From the NCBI GenBank assembly GCA_947243795.1, contig OX365938.1, positions 558,001-622,000 on the forward strand: a DNA stretch of 64,000 nucleotides. Direction: 5' to 3'. The notes below the pieces were generated by a model that saw only the letters and a list, made by a program, of their open reading frames with translations, made no database searches and was not told the origin of the DNA. The translations under genes were made by a program, and so were the position numbers. The DNA comes from Saccharomyces uvarum (Eukaryota; Ascomycota; Saccharomycetes; Saccharomycetales; Saccharomycetaceae). The first letter of the stretch is position 1; each line of letters starts with the position of its first letter. This document shows, piece after piece, positions 58,433 through 64,000 of the stretch.

Positions 58433-60079
58433 ATGTCTCCATCTAAAATGAATGCTGTAGCAGGAACTACTTCAGAAGTCGAACAAAAAATCAGACAAGA
58501 ATTGGCGCTTAGTGATGAAGTTACCACTATCAGACGTAACGCCCCAGCCGCTGTCTTGTATGAGGACGGTTTGAAAGAGAACAAAACCGTAATCTCATCA
58601 AGTGGTGCACTTATTGCTTACTCTGGTGTGAAGACCGGTAGGTCTCCGAAGGACAAGCGTATCGTCGAAGAACCCACATCAAAAGATGAAATCTGGTGGG
58701 GCCCCGTCAATAAGCCTTGTTCTGAAAGAACCTGGTCTATTAACAGGGAAAGAGCTGCTGATTACTTGAGAACAAGAGATCATATCTATATAGTTGATGC
58801 CTTTGCCGGCTGGGATCCAAAGTACAGAATTAAAGTCCGTGTTGTTTGTGCAAGAGCTTACCACGCTTTATTCATGACAAATATGCTTATCAGACCTACT
58901 GAAGAAGAATTGGCTCATTTTGGTGAACCTGATTTCACCGTTTGGAATGCTGGCCAATTTCCAGCTAACTTACACACTCAAGATATGTCTTCAAAGAGTA
59001 CCATAGAAATCAACTTCAAGGCAATGGAGATGATTATTTTAGGTACTGAATATGCAGGTGAAATGAAGAAAGGTATTTTCACTGTGATGTTTTATTTGAT
59101 GCCTGTACACCATAACATTTTGACTCTACACTCTTCCGCCAACCAAGGTATTAAAAACGGCGACGTCACTCTATTCTTTGGTTTGAGTGGTACTGGTAAA
59201 ACCACTTTATCTGCAGACCCACACAGATTATTGATTGGTGATGATGAGCACTGCTGGTCTGATAACGGTGTCTTCAATATTGAGGGTGGTTGTTATGCCA
59301 AATGTATCAACCTATCTGCTGAAAAGGAGCCTGAAATTTTTGATGCTATTAGATTCGGTGCCGTACTGGAAAATGTTAAGTACGATGAGAAATCTCATGT
59401 TGTTGACTACGATGATTCATCAATTACTGAAAATACTAGATGTGCGTACCCAATTGATTACATTCCAAGTGCTAAGATTCCATGTTTGGCCGATTCCCAT
59501 CCAAAAAACATCATCCTATTAACTTGTGACGCTTCCGGTGTTTTACCACCCGTTTCTAAATTGACTCCTGAACAAGTCATGTATCATTTCATCTCTGGTT
59601 ACACCTCTAAAATGGCAGGAACTGAGCAGGGTGTCACTGAACCTGAACCAACATTTTCTTCCTGTTTCGGCCAACCCTTCTTAGCTTTGCACCCTATCAG
59701 ATACGCTACCATGTTAGCCACTAAAATGTCTCAACATAGAGCAAATGCTTATTTAATAAACACCGGCTGGACTGGTTCCTCTTATGTATCTGGTGGTAGC
59801 CGTTGTGCATTGAAATACACAAGAGCCATCCTAGATTCAATTCATGATGGTTCGCTGGCTAAGGCGTCATATGAATCTTTACCAATTTTCAACCTACAAG
59901 TGCCTACCAAGGTCAGTGGTGTTCCAACTGAACTTTTGAATCCAGCTAAAAACTGGTCTCAAGGTGAAGCCAAATATAAAGGCGCTGTTACCAACTTGGC
60001 TAATTTGTTCGTTGAAAACTTTAAGATTTATCAAGACAGAGCTACTCCAGATGTATTAGCGGCCGGCCCTCAATTTTAA
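58433..60079 (+). CDS. PCK1: Phosphoenolpyruvate carboxykinase (ATP)
   Basis: A 548-residue enzyme (S. cerevisiae 549). The P-loop GLSGTGKT is at residues 250-257, and the kinase-1a and metal-binding motif GDDEHCWSD follows; GRSPKDKR marks the substrate site. It converts oxaloacetate to PEP and CO2 with ATP, the key step of gluconeogenesis, in the cytosol. The protein ends GPQF, one residue short of the S. cerevisiae end as I remember it, because of a TAA right after the Phe codon. The start MSPSKMNAVAGTTSE is clear. CSRE and TATA elements lie upstream. The protein is very highly conserved. Confidence 0.98.
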   Translation: MSPSKMNAVAGTTSEVEQKIRQELALSDEVTTIRRNAPAAVLYEDGLKENKTVISSSGALIAYSGVKTGRSPKDKRIVEEPTSKDEIWWGPVNKPCSERTWSINRERAADYLRTRDHIYIVDAFAGWDPKYRIKVRVVCARAYHALFMTNMLIRPTEEELAHFGEPDFTVWNAGQFPANLHTQDMSSKSTIEINFKAMEMIILGTEYAGEMKKGIFTVMFYLMPVHHNILTLHSSANQGIKNGDVTLFFGLSGTGKTTLSADPHRLLIGDDEHCWSDNGVFNIEGGCYAKCINLSAEKEPEIFDAIRFGAVLENVKYDEKSHVVDYDDSSITENTRCAYPIDYIPSAKIPCLADSHPKNIILLTCDASGVLPPVSKLTPEQVMYHFISGYTSKMAGTEQGVTEPEPTFSSCFGQPFLALHPIRYATMLATKMSQHRANAYLINTGWTGSSYVSGGSRCALKYTRAILDSIHDGSLAKASYESLPIFNLQVPTKVSGVPTELLNPAKNWSQGEAKYKGAVTNLANLFVENFKIYQDRATPDVLAAGPQF

Positions 60080-60234
60080 GTCACTCTTATAACCTACCCG
60101 CCGATATCAATAACAAACCAACAAAATGATATTTCAATAATATTCAATTCCTTTAAACCTATATTTTTCTCCTGTTATTAAGTTTTTGAAAATCTGAATC
60201 TGACGAGTTAAGTATTATTATAAATATTCAACAA

Positions 60235-60252
60235 ATATATATATATATATAT
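60235..60252. repeat. (AT)9 microsatellite
   Basis: Nine AT units lie in the convergent PCK1-UBP11 gap, where they may serve polyadenylation. Confidence 0.85.
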
Positions 60253-60332
60253 TTTTATTTCTCTATGTGATTTAACAATCATATGGATATACACATAAAC
60301 ATAATTAAACATAATTCAAGAGTACAATGCAA

Positions 60333-62501
60333 TTAACAACACTCTTCCTTATAATCTTCTTCATCGACTCTTTCATAAAATAAAACGTATACTTCGCTGC
60401 TAGAGAGTTCTGTCCTCCCAGTTTCAAAGTCATCACGATCCTTATGATGTTGTTTGATAACATCATCATCAAACGTTACCCAAACCTGTCTATTTAGTCC
60501 GATTTCATGGCTTTTTTCTTTATTTACTACAGAAGTATAATGCCCATTAATAAGGTTTCCTGAATGATTTACTGTTGCGTACAGCTTATACCGAGCGACC
60601 TTATTATTTTTCAAAATAATATTCAATATCAAGGGATATGTTATTACCGTGTTATTTTTTTTCGTTAAATCATAGTAAAATCTTGATAAATGGATGACTA
60701 GTACCGGAGGCAAAACAATGAAATCTAAACTCTTTATAGTGGTCAGCTTTTTAGATTTCCACTTTTTTGAGTTCTTTGTTGCATCATCATTTTTATGACG
60801 GTGATGATGGTGGTGATGGCGATGATGGGGGGATTTGGATCTTGATCTAGAATGCAAATTGAATAGTATTGATCTTTTCTTCGGGCTGAGATTTTCATCC
60901 ATTTTCCACTTGTAATCAGTACTTCTACACTTGGGGCAGTCCCAAGCATTATCATCAGACAATTCTTCATCACTTGTAAAAAAGTTTATACAATCCTCCA
61001 ATTTTATTTTTTTGGATTTACTTGTAAAACTATACAAAGAGGCTTTTGGAATTGCAAGCGACAAAACATAAAAGGTAGAATAACTGTAGGAAGAGTTGCC
61101 ACAGCGTTGACATTTTAGTATATTCTCCGTCTGTCCTTGAAATATATGATCGATTGGAGATAACCCGTCTGAAAGAACAGTTCCTTCATACCATTTTTGG
61201 TATTTGGATGGGTTAACCTGCAAAGCAGTTGCATCATATGGAATTAGATCAGAGTAATACTTAGTCACGTTGTCATTCGAAAGCTCTTCATGAATTCGTG
61301 CCAGAATGATCATCAAAAATTCCTGTGTATCCTGTTGATCATCTGGGATGTTCAAGTCAGGTCTTAGTTTTTTACACACTTTTAAAAATCCGTTGGGTAT
61401 AATTGACCTTCCACCACTTAGGTACATTTTCTTAAATAGAACGTAAATTGAGTGAGATAGTTGGATTCCCTTTGGGTATTTTTCATTCTCCAGGAATAGT
61501 TTGTATTTCTTCGCTAGAAACAAATCGCGAAACAAAGTAGTGCCAAACAGACACTGTACCATGCTGTTAATGTAGCATGTATTGCATGGATTTCGCAGGC
61601 CCGTTATGGATAATTCAGAAAGCAGGTTGTCTGAATTTTCGATTACCGGCAGCTTGAAAGTTTTGGAGGTGGAAGCGCTTACGGTTTCTTCTTCTTCTTG
61701 CTGCTCTTTCGACTTTAACATAGAAGAGGAATCCTGGCTAGGCTCCTCAAACTGTAACAAAGCGTCCAAGGAGTCCCCAGTGGAAGCTGCTGCTGGACTA
61801 GATAGAGTTTTAAATAAAGAGTCCTTTCCAGTATCTAACCGTAAGTACGAGGGCATAGATAAGAGCTCTGTACTTGTACTATCTCTACCCTCTGTATCAG
61901 TTTCTTGTTCAAGCTCATTGCTGAATTTCAATTCATTTTTTTCTTTAGCCAAGTCCTTCATCAAAGTAAAATATATTGGCTTTGACATTTCTATGGGCAT
62001 TTCCCGTATTGGAACGTCTAGTTGGTTATGTATCGATAAAGAAGCCATGTAAACAGGTAGCGGTCGTAGGGGCAACGAGTACGCCCTTTTTCTTTTCATG
62101 GTCCTGGAAATTCGTTTTGAGTCAGATAAACATTGATCAACAATTATAGTACTTTCATCCTTCACCAATTTTAAGACATAGCTCATTCCCTGTTCGTCTT
62201 GGTACTTATTTTTCAGCTTTGCATAACTGCTATAAACATTGTTTCTTGTTTGGAATTGTAAAGACTGTGGAATAACAAGATACAGGTAGTAGCCACCAAC
62301 AATGAAGGCCGTTAGTGCATCCTTTTCTTGATTGTTTTTCAAGTCCCTTACGTAGATATCAAACAGATAAGCGGCATGCTCCAACAACTTTTTTAGCTTC
62401 TTTAGTCGCAACTGCGAATAGAAGCATTTGATATCAACGTCATATACTTCCCGAACTAGACTTAAAATCTGATTTGGGTTTAGAAACATTATCTTCAACA
62501 T
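60333..62501 (-). CDS. UBP11: Ubiquitin-specific protease Ubp11
   Basis: A 722-residue protein (S. cerevisiae 717). The USP core runs from GLRNPCNTCYINSMVQCL, with catalytic Cys309, to GHYTSVVN with the catalytic His654, and the zinc-finger cysteines CQRCG and CPKC lie between. A Glu/Ser-rich linker (about 190-285) precedes the core. A His/Arg-rich insert (about 560-580, SPHHRHHHHHHRH) sits inside the catalytic domain, as in S. cerevisiae, where the insert is also His-rich. Ubp7 is its paralogue. The start could be at 62501 or the second ATG at 62489. Confidence 0.95.
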   Translation of the reverse strand: MLKIMFLNPNQILSLVREVYDVDIKCFYSQLRLKKLKKLLEHAAYLFDIYVRDLKNNQEKDALTAFIVGGYYLYLVIPQSLQFQTRNNVYSSYAKLKNKYQDEQGMSYVLKLVKDESTIIVDQCLSDSKRISRTMKRKRAYSLPLRPLPVYMASLSIHNQLDVPIREMPIEMSKPIYFTLMKDLAKEKNELKFSNELEQETDTEGRDSTSTELLSMPSYLRLDTGKDSLFKTLSSPAAASTGDSLDALLQFEEPSQDSSSMLKSKEQQEEEETVSASTSKTFKLPVIENSDNLLSELSITGLRNPCNTCYINSMVQCLFGTTLFRDLFLAKKYKLFLENEKYPKGIQLSHSIYVLFKKMYLSGGRSIIPNGFLKVCKKLRPDLNIPDDQQDTQEFLMIILARIHEELSNDNVTKYYSDLIPYDATALQVNPSKYQKWYEGTVLSDGLSPIDHIFQGQTENILKCQRCGNSSYSYSTFYVLSLAIPKASLYSFTSKSKKIKLEDCINFFTSDEELSDDNAWDCPKCRSTDYKWKMDENLSPKKRSILFNLHSRSRSKSPHHRHHHHHHRHKNDDATKNSKKWKSKKLTTIKSLDFIVLPPVLVIHLSRFYYDLTKKNNTVITYPLILNIILKNNKVARYKLYATVNHSGNLINGHYTSVVNKEKSHEIGLNRQVWVTFDDDVIKQHHKDRDDFETGRTELSSSEVYVLFYERVDEEDYKEECC

Positions 62502-63153
62502 AATCTAGCTTTCACCGCAGGAAAACAAAGAATGCGTCGATAATAGAGCAAAAATGGACCAACAAAGGAGCCGCAAAGGCAACAATCAACAACAGCAGTG
62601 CCTTGGTACTTGAGATCACCAGGATGATTACTTAATGCAGGATCTGGAATAGCTTTAATCACTTCCTCGAAGAAATGTTAAACCCTTTTTTTGCACTCCG
62701 GAAAAACTTTAAAGATGTGGGGAAATCATGTTTAACGAAGTATGCCGGAGAAACTGCATTTTTTTTCTTTTTTTCTTTTTTTCTGTCCGAACAATGCGAT
62801 GAGCCAGACGAAAAATAATAAAAAAAAGTGAGTAATTAGTTGTGCTAGAATATAGAGAAAAAAGGGACAAGTTGTACAACAAAGCTACAGATAAGAATAG
62901 AGTATACATAATTGATTAGCTATTTCCAGGAATAACAGAAAATTGCTTTATTGGTTTGCTTTAGACAGTAAGTATTCATTATTCGTGCTTAATTATTTCC
63001 TTTCTGATTTATCTGTTTACTAGCTTTGCCCATTGGACGCCTCTCTGCAATCATTCTGTTCCTCAGCGGAGAAAACAAAGGTTAACTTTGTATACGACCT
63101 TTATTTAATATATTACTCAATTCTTTTACCAACGATTTATTTGCTATCAATAA
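62502..63153. other. Divergent UBP11-BAS1 intergenic region
   Basis: A 652-bp AT-rich gap. A perfect PAC element (GCGATGAG) at 62796-62803 is the only motif recognised. Confidence 0.45.
62796..62803 (+). promoter_or_regulatory. PAC element between UBP11 and BAS1
   Basis: GCGATGAG is a full PAC match, with poly-T/A tracts on either side. Neither neighbour is a classic ribosome-biogenesis gene, so function is uncertain. Confidence 0.4.
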
Positions 63154-64000
63154 ATGTCGAATACGAGTGCTAAAGATATACGGAAAAGTAAGCCAAAAAG
63201 AGGAACCGGCTTTGATTTACTCGAAGTCACCGAGTCATTGGGCTACCAGACTCACAGGAAAAACGGGAGAAACTCATGGTCAAAGGACGACGATAATATG
63301 CTACGATCACTGGTTAATGAATCCGCTAAGGAATTGGGCTACGAAAATGGGCTTGAAGACGTAAAAACAATTCAGCAATCAAACCATCTTTCTAAATGTA
63401 TAGCTTGGGATGTTTTGGCAACACGTTTTAAACACACCGTTAGAACTTCTAAGGATGTAAGAAAGCGTTGGACAGGGTCTCTCGATCCAAACTTGAAGAA
63501 AGGTAAATGGACCCAAGAAGAGGATGACCAGCTTTTGAAGGCTTATGAGGAACATGGACCTCACTGGCTGAGTATTTCCATGGATATTCCTGGAAGAACA
63601 GAGGACCAATGCGCCAAAAGATATATTGAAGTCCTAGGGCCTGGAAGCAAGGGAAGACTGAGAGAGTGGACTCTGGGGGAAGATTTAAGTTTAATAAGTA
63701 AAGTGAAGGCGTATGGTACGAAATGGAGAAAAATATCGTCAGAAATGGAATTCAGGCCAAGTTTGACGTGTAGAAATAGGTGGAGAAAGATTATTACCAT
63801 GGTGGTACGAGGGCAAGCATCCGACGTGATAACCAAAGCCATAAAAGAAAATAAGAACATAGATATGACAGATGGTAAGCTCCGACAACAACCTATCATG
63901 GATGCGGATATACGATCTGATTTCAGGTCAAATATCGAAGAACATTCGCAACCATCTCGAGAGAATAAAGCTTCATTAATAAAACAAGATATATTGACTA
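63154..64000 (+). CDS. BAS1: Myb-related transcription factor Bas1, N-terminal part (partial)
   Basis: The first 282 codons are present; the gene runs off the right edge (S. cerevisiae 811 residues). Three Myb-type repeats are visible with spaced Trp residues: about 40-110 (divergent, with an insert), 112-165 (KKGKWTQEEDDQLLKAYEEHG) and 166-217 (REWTLGEDLSLISKVKAYG). Bas1 binds TGACTC with Bas2/Pho2 to activate ADE, HIS4 and one-carbon genes such as MTD1. The DNA-binding part matches S. cerevisiae almost residue for residue. The Bas2-interaction region lies beyond the window. Confidence 0.97.
   Translation, partial: MSNTSAKDIRKSKPKRGTGFDLLEVTESLGYQTHRKNGRNSWSKDDDNMLRSLVNESAKELGYENGLEDVKTIQQSNHLSKCIAWDVLATRFKHTVRTSKDVRKRWTGSLDPNLKKGKWTQEEDDQLLKAYEEHGPHWLSISMDIPGRTEDQCAKRYIEVLGPGSKGRLREWTLGEDLSLISKVKAYGTKWRKISSEMEFRPSLTCRNRWRKIITMVVRGQASDVITKAIKENKNIDMTDGKLRQQPIMDADIRSDFRSNIEEHSQPSRENKASLIKQDILT

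Overview
The window is 64 kb of a budding-yeast nuclear chromosome. Gene content, order and strand match, as I remember it, the right arm of Saccharomyces cerevisiae chromosome XI from MET1 (YKR069W) to BAS1 (YKR099W). It is probably not S. cerevisiae itself. Fast-evolving parts (the Sis2 N-terminus, the Srp40 N-terminus, the tail of YKR075C, the Pxl1 repeats) differ clearly from the S. cerevisiae proteins I remember, while conserved cores are nearly identical. I therefore read it as another Saccharomyces species, but cannot name which. Yeast features seen directly are compact intron-poor genes, TACTAAC branch points, a GTATGT 5' splice site, a tRNA-Lys with a short intron, a solo LTR relic near that tRNA, Rap1 sites at a ribosomal protein gene and PAC/RRPE at ribosome-biogenesis genes.

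Layout. 1-5 kb: MET1 3' end, HAD phosphatase YKR070W, DRE2, SIS2. 5-6.4 kb: gene-poor stretch with a degenerate Ty LTR and tRNA-Lys(UUU). 6.4-13.8 kb: AIM29, YKR075C, ECM4, MSA2, YKR078W. 13.8-26.7 kb: TRZ1, MTD1, RPF2, NUP133, DAD2, HBS1, MRPL20. 26.8-35.4 kb: PRP16, OMA1, TVP38, TGL4. 36-41 kb: PXL1, SRL3, SRP40. 41-46 kb: a long promoter region, PTR2 and the spliced RPL40B. 47-58 kb: MLP1, the spliced PCC1, ESL2. 58-64 kb: PCK1, UBP11 and the 5' part of BAS1.

Functional themes. The genes are mostly unrelated housekeeping genes, with no operon-like system. Shared regulation is visible: MCB boxes upstream of the G1 genes MSA2 and SRL3; TGACTC sites upstream of MTD1, which suit control by Bas1, encoded at the right end; carbon-source elements upstream of PCK1 and a cluster of Rgt1-type sites upstream of YKR075C; Yap1/STRE elements upstream of ECM4.

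I found no new mobile system, CRISPR array or foreign island. The most interesting signal is upstream of TRZ1. The reading frame stays open for about 76 codons before the accepted ATG, contains no ATG, holds four near-cognate start codons in a row, and encodes a strongly basic presequence-like segment, which suggests a mitochondrial isoform started at a non-AUG codon. Several genes (DRE2, PRP16, PCC1) also have in-frame upstream ATGs that leave their starts open.
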